A program made the translations under genes and the position numbers. 64,000 nucleotides of DNA from Parabacteroides sp. PF5-9 (GTDB lineage: Bacteria; Bacteroidota; Bacteroidia; Bacteroidales; Tannerellaceae), in NCBI RefSeq assembly GCF_029893105.1, contig NZ_JARXWG010000006.1, forward strand, positions 83,142 to 147,141, in the 5' to 3' direction. Under the pieces are notes generated by a model that saw nothing but the letters and a program-made list of their open reading frames with translations, was not told the DNA's origin and made no database searches. Every line of letters begins with the position of its first letter. Position 1 is the stretch's first letter. This document shows positions 53,570 to 63,705 of this stretch, one piece after another.

Positions 53570-54925
53570 TTATTTGTATTCCCTGTAAAATTCGGCAACA
53601 GCCTCAATTCCCTGATAAAAGAAATCCAACCGGCAACTTTCATTCGGCGAATGAATGGCATTTTGTTCCAATCCAAAGCCCATCAGGATGGTCTTGATGC
53701 CTAATATTTGTTCGAATGTTGAGATGATCGGGATACTTCCTCCGCGACGTACAGCCAACGGTTTTTTACCAAATGCGATACCAACAGCTTTTTCTGCCGC
53801 TTTGTAGGCCGGAATATCAATTGGACAGACATAGCCCTGACCTCCGTGTGAGGGGGTTACCTTGACAGTGACATACTCGGGAGCCACGCTGGCAATATAG
53901 TTTTCAAATAGTTGACAGATCTTTTCATGATCCTGATGAGGAACTAACCGGCAAGAGACCTTGGCATAGGCTTTTGACGGCAATACCGTTTTGCTTCCTT
54001 CTCCGGTATATCCTCCCCAGATACCGCAAATATCAAATGCCGGGCGGCAACTGTTCCGTTCAAGTGTCGAATAACCTTTTTCTCCGCGTAATGCTTTTAC
54101 GCCAATCGCTTCTTTGTATTTTTCTTCGTCGAACGGGATTTGAGCGATCATCTCCCGTTCTGCAGGAGAGACATCCTCTACGTCGTCATAAAAACCGGGA
54201 ATTGTGATTCGTCCGTCTGCATCAGTGATATTGGCCATTAATTGACATAATACGTTGATCGGATTGGCAACGGCACCACCAAAATGTCCGGAGTGAAGAT
54301 CGCGGTTCGGTCCGGTCACTTCCAACTCCCAGTAGGCAAGTCCCCGTAGACCGGTTGTTAAAGACGGGGTTTCTGCATTGACCATGCTGGTGTCGGAAAC
54401 CAGTATAATATCGGCTTTCAATAGATCCTGATGTTGTTTACAGAATGTTTCCAGACTCGGTGAGCCAATCTCTTCTTCCCCTTCAAAGATGAATTTGACA
54501 TTACATTGCAACAGGTTCTCTTTCAAAGCGGTCTCAAATCCTTTTACCTGTATCATGGCTTGCCCTTTATCGTCATCTGCCCCGCGAGCCCAGATCCGAC
54601 CATCACGTATTACGGCTTCGAAAGGATCGCTGTTCCATAATTCGAAAGGCTCGGCTGGCATCACATCGTAATGCCCATAAACCAATACGGTCGGAGCGTC
54701 TTGGGCATAATGTTTTTCGCCATAAACGACCGGATTGCCGGTAGTGGGCATGACTACGGCTTTATCGGCTCCCGACGATAATAGGATTTCTGTCCATCGT
54801 TGGGCACAAGCCTCCATGTCCGGTTTATGTTCTTGTTTGGCACTGATAGAAGGAATACGTATCAATGAAAATAATTCTTCGAGAAAACGATTTTTGTTTG
54901 ATTCGATATACGATTTTACAGACAT
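53570..54925 (-). CDS. M20 family dipeptidase
   Basis: 451 residues. Zinc-dependent peptidase with VLVYGHYDVMPAEPFELWNS (first metal histidine), WARGADDDKGQAMIQVKGFE (bridging D), KFIFEGEEEIGSPSLETF (catalytic E), and the last metal histidine in LEQNAIHSPNESCRLDFF. Normal length. It lies convergent with the lipoprotein gene. Confidence 0.93.
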   Translation of the reverse strand: MSVKSYIESNKNRFLEELFSLIRIPSISAKQEHKPDMEACAQRWTEILLSSGADKAVVMPTTGNPVVYGEKHYAQDAPTVLVYGHYDVMPAEPFELWNSDPFEAVIRDGRIWARGADDDKGQAMIQVKGFETALKENLLQCNVKFIFEGEEEIGSPSLETFCKQHQDLLKADIILVSDTSMVNAETPSLTTGLRGLAYWELEVTGPNRDLHSGHFGGAVANPINVLCQLMANITDADGRITIPGFYDDVEDVSPAEREMIAQIPFDEEKYKEAIGVKALRGEKGYSTLERNSCRPAFDICGIWGGYTGEGSKTVLPSKAYAKVSCRLVPHQDHEKICQLFENYIASVAPEYVTVKVTPSHGGQGYVCPIDIPAYKAAEKAVGIAFGKKPLAVRRGGSIPIISTFEQILGIKTILMGFGLEQNAIHSPNESCRLDFFYQGIEAVAEFYREYK

Positions 54926-55052
54926 GTCTTTGGTGTTTAATTGATTCTTCTGGGCAAATATAGTGAAAGCTGGGGATCAGACAAGCCAGATGCTTCCTCT
55001 TTTAGATTTATCATTACATTTGTAAGGCAGTAGGGATGAAAAAATCAATCGG

Positions 55053-55781
55053 ATGAAAAAGATTATTATTATCGGAGCAACATCGGGTATCGGATATGAA
55101 GTGATGAAAATATATCGTCAACGTGGATATCGCCTGGGCATTGCAGGGCGGCGTTTGGCTGAGTTGGAGAAGATACAGGCTGAAAGTATGCCCGGCCAGG
55201 TAGAGATACAGCAGATCGATATTACGCAAGCAGATGCGGTTGACCGGTTGAAACAGTTAATCGATCAGGTTGGAGGAATGGATCTCTTTTTGTTGAGTTC
55301 CGGAATCGGTCAGCAAAACAGAACGTTAGATCCATTACCTGAATTACAGACTGTAGAAACGAATGTCGCCGGGTTTACCCGTATGGTGACTGCTGTTTAT
55401 CATTATTTTCGGAAACAGGGGAAAGGACATTTGGCTGTGATTAGTTCGATTGCCGGAACGAAAGGACTTGGTGTTGCTCCGGCTTATTCGGCGACGAAAC
55501 GTTTTCAAAATAGTTATATGGACGCTTTGGCTCAATTAAGTCGAATGGAGCGACTCTCCATCACATTTACCGATATTCGTCCTGGTTTTGTCAGGACTGC
55601 TCTTTTGAAAAGCGGACATTATCCGATGCTGATGCAACCCGATAAAGTTGCCGGCCGGATTGTAAAAGCTTTAGATCGGAAGAGACGTGTAGTCGTCATT
55701 GATTGGCGTTATCGTCTATTGGTTTTCTTTTGGAGATTGATCCCAAGGTGGTTGTGGGAACGATTGCCTGTTCATAACTGA
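55053..55781 (+). CDS. Short-chain dehydrogenase/reductase
   Basis: 242 residues. Cofactor site IIIGATSGIGYEVMKIYR, LLSSGIGQQNR, and the catalytic Ser-Tyr-Lys in LAVISSIAGTKGLGVAPAYS followed by ATKRF. The C-terminus has a hydrophobic tail LLVFFWRLIPRWLWERL. The substrate is unknown. Confidence 0.9.
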   Translation: MKKIIIIGATSGIGYEVMKIYRQRGYRLGIAGRRLAELEKIQAESMPGQVEIQQIDITQADAVDRLKQLIDQVGGMDLFLLSSGIGQQNRTLDPLPELQTVETNVAGFTRMVTAVYHYFRKQGKGHLAVISSIAGTKGLGVAPAYSATKRFQNSYMDALAQLSRMERLSITFTDIRPGFVRTALLKSGHYPMLMQPDKVAGRIVKALDRKRRVVVIDWRYRLLVFFWRLIPRWLWERLPVHN

Positions 55782-56164
55782 GATGAACCCTTAAATGTTA
55801 TTTTCCGGTTCATCACAAAATTAACAGCCCCATAAACGAACAGCCCTAAGAATTGAGCCAGGTATTCGTTTATACCGAGTAGTTCGACCATTAATAATAG
55901 GGAAATAAACTGTGCTCCGTAGGCACATCCGAATGCGATAAGGAATAGGGGAACTTCACGTTGGAAACTTCCGGACGAGGAACCGAAGATCCAATATTTG
56001 CTCCAGAAAAAATTATTGATCAGTGCGGCTATATACCCTGCAATATTCGATATGATATATCCACAATGAAAGATATCCATCATCAGCCAAATGACAACAG
56101 CAGTGATGAGTGCATTTAATGAACCGATTATGGCAAAACGCAAAATGCGAACGGACTCTTTCAT
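55772..56164 (-). CDS. GtrA-like membrane protein
   Basis: 130 residues from ATG 56164, with four transmembrane helices in the GtrA pattern (LRFAIIGSLNALITAVVIWL, ISNIAGYIAALINNFFWSKY, PLFLIAFGCAYGAQFISLLL, EYLAQFLGLFVYGAVNFVMN). It moves lipid-linked sugars for surface polysaccharide. An in-frame start at 56197 lies inside the terminator stem of the phosphorylase gene, so the shorter form is preferred. Overlaps the convergent SDR gene by 10 bp. Confidence 0.8.
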   Translation of the reverse strand: MKESVRILRFAIIGSLNALITAVVIWLMMDIFHCGYIISNIAGYIAALINNFFWSKYWIFGSSSGSFQREVPLFLIAFGCAYGAQFISLLLMVELLGINEYLAQFLGLFVYGAVNFVMNRKITFKGSSQL

Positions 56165-56177
56165 GGTTGGATAAAAC

Positions 56178-56226
56178 TTGAGGGTGTATCCTATCAATCA
56201 ACCAATGGTTTTAGATACACCCTCAA
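56178..56226 (-). terminator. Terminator of the phosphorylase gene
   Basis: TTGAGGGTGTATC (56178-56190) and GATACACCCTCAA (56214-56226) form a 13-bp stem followed leftward by GTTTTATCC. It lies between the phosphorylase and GtrA genes. Confidence 0.75.
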
Positions 56227-56244
56227 ATCTCTGTGAAATTATTT

Positions 56245-58815
56245 TTATAACTGAATCCAGCGAACGTATGCAAAGTCCATACGATGAGGGAGTTCTTTGT
56301 TTTCAGGGAAAACACGGAAGCCCATCTGGATATTTCCGGCTTGTACAGGTGATGCTGTTAATTCAAAATAGAGTTTGGTTCCCTCTTCTTTTTTCAATGT
56401 AAAGGGGTTTACGCGAATAATATCCGTTGAATGTGTTTCCGGATTTTCTCGGGTAACAATCATTTCTGCCCCTAACATTCCTTTTAAATCATGCCGGTCG
56501 ATGACCAGATTGAATGTGTATTCGTTGCCAATGACCGGCCCATTGACGGTAATATCATCGCTACAGGTGAATGACTCAACCTGGAAATGATCCCAGTGTT
56601 CGGCAACTTCTTCTTTCCAAGCTGCAATTTCTTTCGCTTTTGCATACTGATGATCCGTTAGATGTGCAGAACGTGTAGCCAGTTTATTATAGAAACGTGC
56701 AACGTAATCGTCGAGCATACGTTTCATGGTATAATCAGGTGCAATTTTAGCAATGGAATTCTTGACATGTTGTCCCCATTTCTCAGAAAAACCTGTTTCG
56801 TTCAGATCGAAGAAAGTCGGTATAATTTCTGTTTCCAGGATATGGTAGATTGTTGCAGCGTCTAATTGATCCTGATATTGTTGGTTGTCATACGTCCGCT
56901 TATCTGTCAGCGCCCAACCTGCACCCTCTTTATATCCTTCGTACCACCATCCGTCTAAGACAGAAAAATTAAGTACGCCATTCATTTCAGCCTTCTCTCC
57001 GGATGTTCCGGAAGCTTCCAATGGACGGGTAGGGGTGTTTAACCAGACATCTACACCAGCAATCAAACGTCGTGCTAAGCGCATATCATAATTTTCGAGG
57101 AAAATAATTTTTCCCAGAAATTCAGGACGACGAGAGATCTCTACGATATGTTTAATTAAGCCTTGCCCTCCGCCATCTGCCGGATGCGCTTTCCCTGTAA
57201 AAATAAACTGGATAGGACGTTCCGGGTTATTGACAATCTGAGCCAATCGATCCAGGTCGGTAAATAAGAGATGCGCTCTCTTATAAGTGGCGAAACGACG
57301 TCCAAATCCAATCAACAAGGCATTGGGATTAATCTTTTCGAGGATAGAAACCACTTTAGAGGGATCTCCCTGGCTTTTTAGCCAATTGCCGCGATATTGT
57401 TCACGAATATATTCGATTAATTTTTTCTTTAAAGCAACACGTAGTTCCCATAATTCAACAGTAGGAATGTCATAGACCTTTTCCCAATAAGTTTTATCCG
57501 ACTGATTATTAAAAAAGTCTTTACCGAATTTTTCCAGATAGAACTTTTTCATCTCTGTAGCGGCCCAAGTAGGTAAATGTACGCCATTGGTCACATATCC
57601 CACATGAAGTTCGTCGGGGAAATATCCTTTCCATACCGGAGCAAACATTTTTTGAGAGACTTTGCCATGCAACCAGCTTACTCCATTAGCCTCCTGACAA
57701 GTATTTAGTGCGAAAACACTCATGGAAAATTTCTCATTGGATCCAGGGTTTTCGCGTCCCATATCAATGAAGTCTTGCCAGCTGATACCTAGTTTAGCAG
57801 GGAACTCACCCATATAACGACCAAACAGACTCTCTTCAAAATAGTCATGTCCGGCAGGAACAGGGGTGTGAACCGTATAAAGAGCTGAAGCACGAACAAC
57901 TTCCAATGCTTCATTAAAAGTCAATTTCTCATTTTGGATATAATCTACCAGGCGTTGTGCATTAATTAATGCAGCATGTCCTTCGTTACAATGGTAGATC
58001 TGTTTTTTGATGCCAAGTTTGTTCAACATCATAATCCCTCCGATCCCCAACAGATATTCTTGTTTCATGCGGTTTTCCCAGTCGCCACCATATAATTGAT
58101 GGGTAATGGAGCGATCCCACTCACTGTTTTCGGGAATATCGGTATCCATTAAGTACAAAGGAATACGTCCGACATTTACTTTCCAGATATGAACAAATAC
58201 TGTTCTTCCGGGATAGGGAACTTCTAAAGTTAATGGCTCACCGTCAGCCTGCATCACCTGGGTAAGAGGAAGGGCATTGAACTTCTGAGCCTCATAGTTG
58301 GCTATCTGTTGGCCATCTAAAGATAAACTTTGTGTGAAATAGCCGTATCGGTATAGAAAACCGACCCCACATAGATCGATATTGCTATCGCTTGCTTCTT
58401 TTAAATAGTCGCCGGCTAAAACGCCAAGCCCTCCGGAGTAGATCTTCAATACATTGGTCAGTCCGTATTCCATACTGAAATAAGCGACTGATGGTTTTGT
58501 CTTATCCGGTTTGACATCCATATATGCCTTGAAATTGGCGTGTACTTTCTTCATTTCGGCCATAAATTCTTTGTCGGCCATTATTTCTTTCAAGCGGTTG
58601 TATGAAAGGCTTTGAAGCATAAGAACAGGATTACCTTCTGTTGATCTCCATAATTCTTTATCTATACTACCAAAGAGTTTTGCTCCTTCATGATTCCAAA
58701 CCCACCACAGGTTTGTAGCTATTTCATGTAAAGGTTGTAATTCCTTGGGTAGTTGAGAATGTGCGTAAACTTCTTTCCAAATCGGACTATTGGCATTATT
58801 CGCTTTGATCTTCAT
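56245..58815 (-). CDS. glgP: Alpha-glucan (glycogen) phosphorylase
   Basis: 856 residues, GT35 family with DUF3417-type N-terminus ([20 protein letters not shown]). It releases glucose-1-phosphate from glycogen. Active-site sequences [20 protein letters not shown] and [20 protein letters not shown] (PLP region) are present, and the C-terminal beta domain is normal for this bacterial subgroup. With the glycogen synthase directly upstream, the pair forms a glycogen storage/use unit. Confidence 0.93.
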   Translation of the reverse strand: MKIKANNANSPIWKEVYAHSQLPKELQPLHEIATNLWWVWNHEGAKLFGSIDKELWRSTEGNPVLMLQSLSYNRLKEIMADKEFMAEMKKVHANFKAYMDVKPDKTKPSVAYFSMEYGLTNVLKIYSGGLGVLAGDYLKEASDSNIDLCGVGFLYRYGYFTQSLSLDGQQIANYEAQKFNALPLTQVMQADGEPLTLEVPYPGRTVFVHIWKVNVGRIPLYLMDTDIPENSEWDRSITHQLYGGDWENRMKQEYLLGIGGIMMLNKLGIKKQIYHCNEGHAALINAQRLVDYIQNEKLTFNEALEVVRASALYTVHTPVPAGHDYFEESLFGRYMGEFPAKLGISWQDFIDMGRENPGSNEKFSMSVFALNTCQEANGVSWLHGKVSQKMFAPVWKGYFPDELHVGYVTNGVHLPTWAATEMKKFYLEKFGKDFFNNQSDKTYWEKVYDIPTVELWELRVALKKKLIEYIREQYRGNWLKSQGDPSKVVSILEKINPNALLIGFGRRFATYKRAHLLFTDLDRLAQIVNNPERPIQFIFTGKAHPADGGGQGLIKHIVEISRRPEFLGKIIFLENYDMRLARRLIAGVDVWLNTPTRPLEASGTSGEKAEMNGVLNFSVLDGWWYEGYKEGAGWALTDKRTYDNQQYQDQLDAATIYHILETEIIPTFFDLNETGFSEKWGQHVKNSIAKIAPDYTMKRMLDDYVARFYNKLATRSAHLTDHQYAKAKEIAAWKEEVAEHWDHFQVESFTCSDDITVNGPVIGNEYTFNLVIDRHDLKGMLGAEMIVTRENPETHSTDIIRVNPFTLKKEEGTKLYFELTASPVQAGNIQMGFRVFPENKELPHRMDFAYVRWIQL

Positions 58816-58913
58816 CTGTGTGAATTTTATTAGTGAAAATTAGTAGGGTGTAATTATCTTTTTACCTTTTGAACCGACAAAGATAGGATTATCAGATTAA
58901 TTATGAGCACTTT

Positions 58914-60608
58914 TTAACACTTTCTTTTTTCAGCGTTGCGTAAAGCAATCTCAAAAGCATCCAGATAAAAGGCGATGAATTTGTCCCATTCAGCTTTGTT
59001 GGCCAGATCAAAACAGTTGTGTCTTATTTCTTCCATTTCTTCTTCATCTTTTCTGCTTAGGGTCAGCATGTGATTACAGATGGCATTAGCCACTTCAAAG
59101 TAGTTGAAATCTGTCCGGGTAACAACCGCAACACCATCTTCAATACGGTCGCCTATTCTATTTTTCTTGGCCCATAACCCAAAACCGGCTAAGTCTGTAG
59201 TGATCGTAGGTATACCGAATGCGATACTTTCGAGTGGAGTATATCCCCAAGGTTCATAATAAGAAGGAAAGACAGTCGCATCCATTCCAATCAGCAGGTC
59301 GTAATATGTTTTATTGAAAATACCATCTTGTCCATCCAGGTAACAGGGGACAAATATGATTTTCATTTTTTCATTGGCGGAATTAGAAAATCCGGCATGC
59401 TGAATATAGTTAATTACTTTATCTTCGGCCATCTGATTGAGCCAGTGAGTAGCGAACGGCATTTGCATCTGGCAGGTCGTTTGTATGTTCTTTTCAATAA
59501 CAGCTTTCAGGTCAGCACGTGCCTCTTTCACCCATGCCGGCACCATAATAAAGGCAACCACTTCACGTTGCAACATACCGCATGCGCTTGCACGAAGATA
59601 ATTCATCGCCTCGATAAATACATCAATACCTTTATTGCGATACTCATACCGACCGCTTGTGGCAACGAATAAAGCATCGGAAGAGATTGTACATCCGAGT
59701 AGTTTTTCAGCCACATTCGTCAGAGTTTTTCGTGCTTCTTTACGTTTTGCCGTATATTGTTTCCCTTCGGGAACAAAATTACGTTCAAACCCGTTAGGAG
59801 TCACTATATCCGGAGTTTTGTTTAATAGTTGCCTACATTCATGGGCCGTGATATCACTTACTGTTGTGAAACAATCCACATGGTGTGCGGCTTGTTTTTC
59901 CAGCGAGTGTTTGGCTTCCATATTCAACTCTTTAGCCATTTGATCGCCATTATAACCGTCCATATACGCATAAAGCGCTTTGTTATTACCTGCAATAGAA
60001 CGACCGATAGATGTGGCGTGGGTGGTAAAGAGGGTTGCAATATCGGGCAATTGTTTCTTTATGTATAAAGCACCCATGCCCAACATCCATTCGTTGAATA
60101 ATGCAGCGACCTTCTTTTCTTCTAAGTGGTAATAGCGATAAAAGCTTTCAATGACTTTACCTGTTGCATAAGCAAAAATACATGATTCGTCATAATCGCC
60201 GTAGGCATGCATGGAGTCGACGCCAAAATCCTGCCACATTTGATAAAACAAACGATCCCGCTCGTTAAAAAAAGGTTTGAAGTCGACTAAAATAACGGGA
60301 GGGGTGCCAGGAACATTCCAACGGCCAACCTTTATCTTCAATGAATCCGTTGACTCGGCATATGTCTTCCAGTCGTGAAACAACTGGTTGTCTATTGTAA
60401 AGTCGATGGGCGATTGGTTATCCCATAGATCTGGCCCGATAAAAATAATTTTGTCCTGAAACAACTGTTGTAATGTATGGGCTTTTGTGGATAAAACGGT
60501 ATAAATGCCTCCGACTTTGTTACATACTTCCCAGCTACTTTCAAACAGATAGTCTGGCATTTTTTCTAATGGATCCATCGCTATTTTATTTACTTCTCTT
60601 TTTGACAC
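58914..60608 (-). CDS. Glycogen synthase, GT3 family
   Basis: 564 residues, of the eukaryotic-like GT3 class rather than GlgA. Near the N-terminus YLFESSWEVCNKVGGIYTVL (donor loop), then ATLFTTHATSIGRSIAGNN, and FPSYYEPWGYTPLESIAFGI (the E-x7-E catalytic region). It uses UDP-glucose. 98 bp upstream of the phosphorylase on the same strand. Confidence 0.93.
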   Translation of the reverse strand: MSKREVNKIAMDPLEKMPDYLFESSWEVCNKVGGIYTVLSTKAHTLQQLFQDKIIFIGPDLWDNQSPIDFTIDNQLFHDWKTYAESTDSLKIKVGRWNVPGTPPVILVDFKPFFNERDRLFYQMWQDFGVDSMHAYGDYDESCIFAYATGKVIESFYRYYHLEEKKVAALFNEWMLGMGALYIKKQLPDIATLFTTHATSIGRSIAGNNKALYAYMDGYNGDQMAKELNMEAKHSLEKQAAHHVDCFTTVSDITAHECRQLLNKTPDIVTPNGFERNFVPEGKQYTAKRKEARKTLTNVAEKLLGCTISSDALFVATSGRYEYRNKGIDVFIEAMNYLRASACGMLQREVVAFIMVPAWVKEARADLKAVIEKNIQTTCQMQMPFATHWLNQMAEDKVINYIQHAGFSNSANEKMKIIFVPCYLDGQDGIFNKTYYDLLIGMDATVFPSYYEPWGYTPLESIAFGIPTITTDLAGFGLWAKKNRIGDRIEDGVAVVTRTDFNYFEVANAICNHMLTLSRKDEEEMEEIRHNCFDLANKAEWDKFIAFYLDAFEIALRNAEKRKC

Positions 60609-60674
60609 AATAGTGCAAAGATAATCTATTTGCGTTTTTTATTTGCTAAACAATAGTTTTAATCACAATGTTTT

Positions 60675-60682
60675 TATATTTG
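60675..60682 (+). promoter_or_regulatory. -7 element before the 60708 gene
   Basis: TATATTTG matches TAnnTTTG exactly; no clear -33 box. It is 26 bp upstream of the start. Confidence 0.4.
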
Positions 60683-60707
60683 TGGATATTTAAATTAAAA
60701 TAGATTT

Positions 60708-61001
60708 ATGGCAAATAGACGGATTTTAAAAAAGGAAATAAGCTATGCTGCAGGAGAACTTTTTGCAGAAGTGTTGGTATGCAAAGTCTTAATTCCGGGA
60801 GTCGATCGGCTTGAAGCGGATAAGCTGTTGGGGCGGATCTTAGATATGCAGGATGATTTTATAGGTCGTGCAGGTCGGGTAGATGGCAGAAACAATCAGA
60901 AACTGGTGAAAGAGTATTACCGGAAGTTGAGAACAGATTTACAAGCGGAGGTCGATGCCATAGGCGTAGAGATCGGAAAGTTGAATAGCGAAACAGCATG
61001 A
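60708..61001 (+). CDS. Conserved hypothetical protein
   Basis: 97 residues, helical (ILKKEISYAAGELFAEVLVC, then RLEADKLLGRILDMQDDFIG). I recognise it only as the kind of small conserved Bacteroidales protein found in this context. It overlaps the acyltransferase start (ATGA). Confidence 0.6.
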   Translation: MANRRILKKEISYAAGELFAEVLVCKVLIPGVDRLEADKLLGRILDMQDDFIGRAGRVDGRNNQKLVKEYYRKLRTDLQAEVDAIGVEIGKLNSETA

Positions 61002-61567
61002 AGTCGGCAATAAGTAAATCCATTCTTCGTCTTATGGGTTGGACGCTGGGGGCGGTGGATGGAGTGGAATTGCCGAAATGTGTCATTTGTGTTGCGCCGC
61101 ATACAAGTAATTGGGATTTTTTCATCGGAAAACTCTTTTATTGGTCAATAGGATGTCATGCCAGCTTTCTAATCAAAAAAGAATGGTTCTTTTTCCCCTT
61201 CAATCTTTTGTTTAAATCGTTCGGAGGAGTGCCGGTCGACCGTAGTCGGCGAAGTTCAGTCACTGAACAGATGGTAGAAGAGTTTAACCGACGGGAGATC
61301 TTTCAACTGGCGATCACTCCGGAGGGAACGCGTAAGCCGGTAGAAGAGTGGAAAAAAGGCTTTTATTATATTGCACTTGCAGCACAAGTACCGATTTTAT
61401 TAGGAGCTCTTGATTATAAAAAGAAAGAAGTGGGAATAAAAGAGGTCTTTTATCCGACCGGAGATGTGGAGAAAGATATGCGATATATTCGTATGGCTTA
61501 TGAAGATGTATCCCCCTGTAATCCTAAATACTTTATAACTATGGATAGATCCGGAACAAGGGATTGA
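60998..61567 (+). CDS. 1-acyl-glycerol-phosphate acyltransferase-like (PlsC) protein
   Basis: 189 residues. The catalytic HX4D motif is APHTSNWDFFIG, the phosphate-binding motif is ITPEGTRKPVEEWKKGFYYI. The protein lacks strong transmembrane helices apart from a hydrophobic FFFPFNLLFKSFGGVP. Lipid substrate not determined. Confidence 0.88.
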   Translation: MKSAISKSILRLMGWTLGAVDGVELPKCVICVAPHTSNWDFFIGKLFYWSIGCHASFLIKKEWFFFPFNLLFKSFGGVPVDRSRRSSVTEQMVEEFNRREIFQLAITPEGTRKPVEEWKKGFYYIALAAQVPILLGALDYKKKEVGIKEVFYPTGDVEKDMRYIRMAYEDVSPCNPKYFITMDRSGTRD

Positions 61568-61669
61568 CAATGGATAGCCCTTCTTCCTACATATAATATT
61601 CTAAATTAACCTTAGTTCGGATGATTGTCCATTGTCCTTCATCCTTCACCAAATTAAATCTAAAACGTT

Positions 61670-62455
61670 ATGGCAGACAGTATTCGTGTAAGTATGATCC
61701 AATCTCATATCATATGGGAAGACAGAGACGAGAACCTGGGTTATTATGGAGAGTTGCTTCGCAGGGTGAGCGGTAAAACGGATATCGCTGTATTACCTGA
61801 AACTTTCACGACCGGTTTTTCTATGAATGTAGAGGCTTTGGCCGATACGATGGAAGGGAAAACAGTCCCTACCATAAAAGAATGGGCGAAAAAATATAAA
61901 CTGGCTGTAACAGGAAGTTTTATTGTTAAGGAAGGAGGTAAATATTATAACCGGGCCTTTTTTATCACTCCTGAAGGAGAAGAATACTATTATGATAAAC
62001 GTCATCTGTTTCGAATGGCTGAGGAGGATCACTATTTCTCGTCAGGTAACAAGCAACTGATCGTCAATTATAAGGGATGGAATATCTGTTTACTGGTTTG
62101 TTATGACCTTCGTTTCCCGGTATGGAGCCGGAATGTCAATAACAGCTACGACCTGTTGATCTACGTTGCTAATTGGCCGGATGCAAGAAAGAAAGTCTGG
62201 AAAACACTGTTGCAGGCACGGGCGATGGAGAATATGGCTTTTGTCTGTGGAGTAAACAGGGTTGGAATAGATGGAAAAGGTTTTGTTTATCGTGGCGATT
62301 CAATGATCTATAACCCGAAAGGGAAAAAAGTGGCTGATGCCGGTAAACGGGAAGAAATAACCCGGACTTGCACTTTACAAAAGAGTGACATCGATGATTT
62401 ACGTAAGAAATTCCCCGCATGGAGAGATGCCGATACTTTTTCTATTGATTTATGA
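61670..62455 (+). CDS. Nitrilase-family omega-amidase-like protein
   Basis: 261 residues. Catalytic Glu in AVLPETFTTGFSM, Lys in EEYYYDKRHLFRM and Cys in ICLLVCYDLRFPVWSR. Similar to YafV/omega-amidases that remove alpha-keto glutaramate or succinamate. Its stop overlaps the next start by 4 bp. Confidence 0.9.
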   Translation: MADSIRVSMIQSHIIWEDRDENLGYYGELLRRVSGKTDIAVLPETFTTGFSMNVEALADTMEGKTVPTIKEWAKKYKLAVTGSFIVKEGGKYYNRAFFITPEGEEYYYDKRHLFRMAEEDHYFSSGNKQLIVNYKGWNICLLVCYDLRFPVWSRNVNNSYDLLIYVANWPDARKKVWKTLLQARAMENMAFVCGVNRVGIDGKGFVYRGDSMIYNPKGKKVADAGKREEITRTCTLQKSDIDDLRKKFPAWRDADTFSIDL

Positions 62456-63705
62456 AAATACGTAATCCCTGGAGTTGGATCCCTTCGCTCTATTTTGCGG
62501 AGGGATTGCCGTATGTTGTTGTCATGACCTTGTCGGTTATTATGTATAAACGTATGGATATCTCCAATACGGATATCGCATTATATACCAGTTGGCTCTA
62601 TTTCCCCTGGGTGATCAAGCCCTTATGGAGTCCTTTTGTCGATTTGATCAAAACCAAGCGGTGGTGGATTTATACCATGCAACTTTTAATTGGTGGTGGA
62701 ATGGCCGGTGTCGCGTTTATGTTGCCGGGCGATTTCTTTTTCAAAGCGACTCTGGCCTTTTTCTGGTTGATGGCCTTTAGTTCGGCTACCCATGATATTG
62801 CTGCCGACGGTTTTTATATGTTAGGGTTATCCGAAGAACAACAAGCCTTTTTTATCGGTATCCGCAACACGTTCTATCGCGTCGCCATGTTGACGGGACA
62901 AGGATTATTGGTTATGCTTGCCGGTTTTCTGGAGGCAGCGACCGGACGTATCCCTTTTGCCTGGAGTATTGTCTTTTTTATTTTGGCGGGAATGTTTGTC
63001 GGTTTAGCCTTATGGCATAAGTTTATATTGCCTAAACCAGCCGCCGATATCCAGCGTAGCCAGATCACAGCACAAACGATATTTACGGAATTTACACAAA
63101 CATTTATCCGTTTTTTTAGTAAAAAGGGAATTATTCCGGCATTGATATTTATGTTGACTTATCGGTTGGGCGAGTCCCAATTGGTCAAACTTGCATCTCC
63201 TTTTCTGTTGGATAAGTCTGAAGTAGGAGGGTTGGGGTTGGAAACTTCTCAGGTCGGATTTGCCTACGGAACAGTGGGGGTTATAGCCCTCCTTTTAGGC
63301 GGAATTCTGGGAGGTATTGCCATCTCTCGCAAGGGGTTGAAATATTGGATCTGGCCTATGGCATTAGCGATCTCTTTACCCAATCTGGTCTATTTGTACC
63401 TGGCTTATGCGTTGCCGGACAGCTTATTTGTGATCAATTTATGTGTTGGCATAGAGCAGTTTGGTTATGGTTTTGGATTTACGGCCTATACCATGTACTT
63501 GATGTTATTTGCCGAAGGAGAATATAAAACATCCCATTATGCCATAAGTACCGGTTTTATGGCCCTGGGAATGATGTTGCCGGGAATGATTTCCGGATGG
63601 ATACAGGAGCAGATCGGTTATCCGTATTTCTTTGTCTGGGTGATGATCTGTTGTATTCCTCTGTTTCTTGTGATTCCATTCTTAAAAATTAAATCCGGGA
63701 AGTAA
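62452..63705 (+). CDS. Major facilitator transporter (AmpG/SLC33-like)
   Basis: 417 residues with 12 predicted helices. It begins SWIPSLYFAEGLPYVVVMTL and has SWLYFPWVIKPLWSPFVDLI and FSSATHDIAADGFYMLGLSE, the pattern of AmpG-type permeases for muropeptides or related substrates. The substrate here is not known. Co-transcribed with the omega-amidase. Confidence 0.85.
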   Translation: MKIRNPWSWIPSLYFAEGLPYVVVMTLSVIMYKRMDISNTDIALYTSWLYFPWVIKPLWSPFVDLIKTKRWWIYTMQLLIGGGMAGVAFMLPGDFFFKATLAFFWLMAFSSATHDIAADGFYMLGLSEEQQAFFIGIRNTFYRVAMLTGQGLLVMLAGFLEAATGRIPFAWSIVFFILAGMFVGLALWHKFILPKPAADIQRSQITAQTIFTEFTQTFIRFFSKKGIIPALIFMLTYRLGESQLVKLASPFLLDKSEVGGLGLETSQVGFAYGTVGVIALLLGGILGGIAISRKGLKYWIWPMALAISLPNLVYLYLAYALPDSLFVINLCVGIEQFGYGFGFTAYTMYLMLFAEGEYKTSHYAISTGFMALGMMLPGMISGWIQEQIGYPYFFVWVMICCIPLFLVIPFLKIKSGK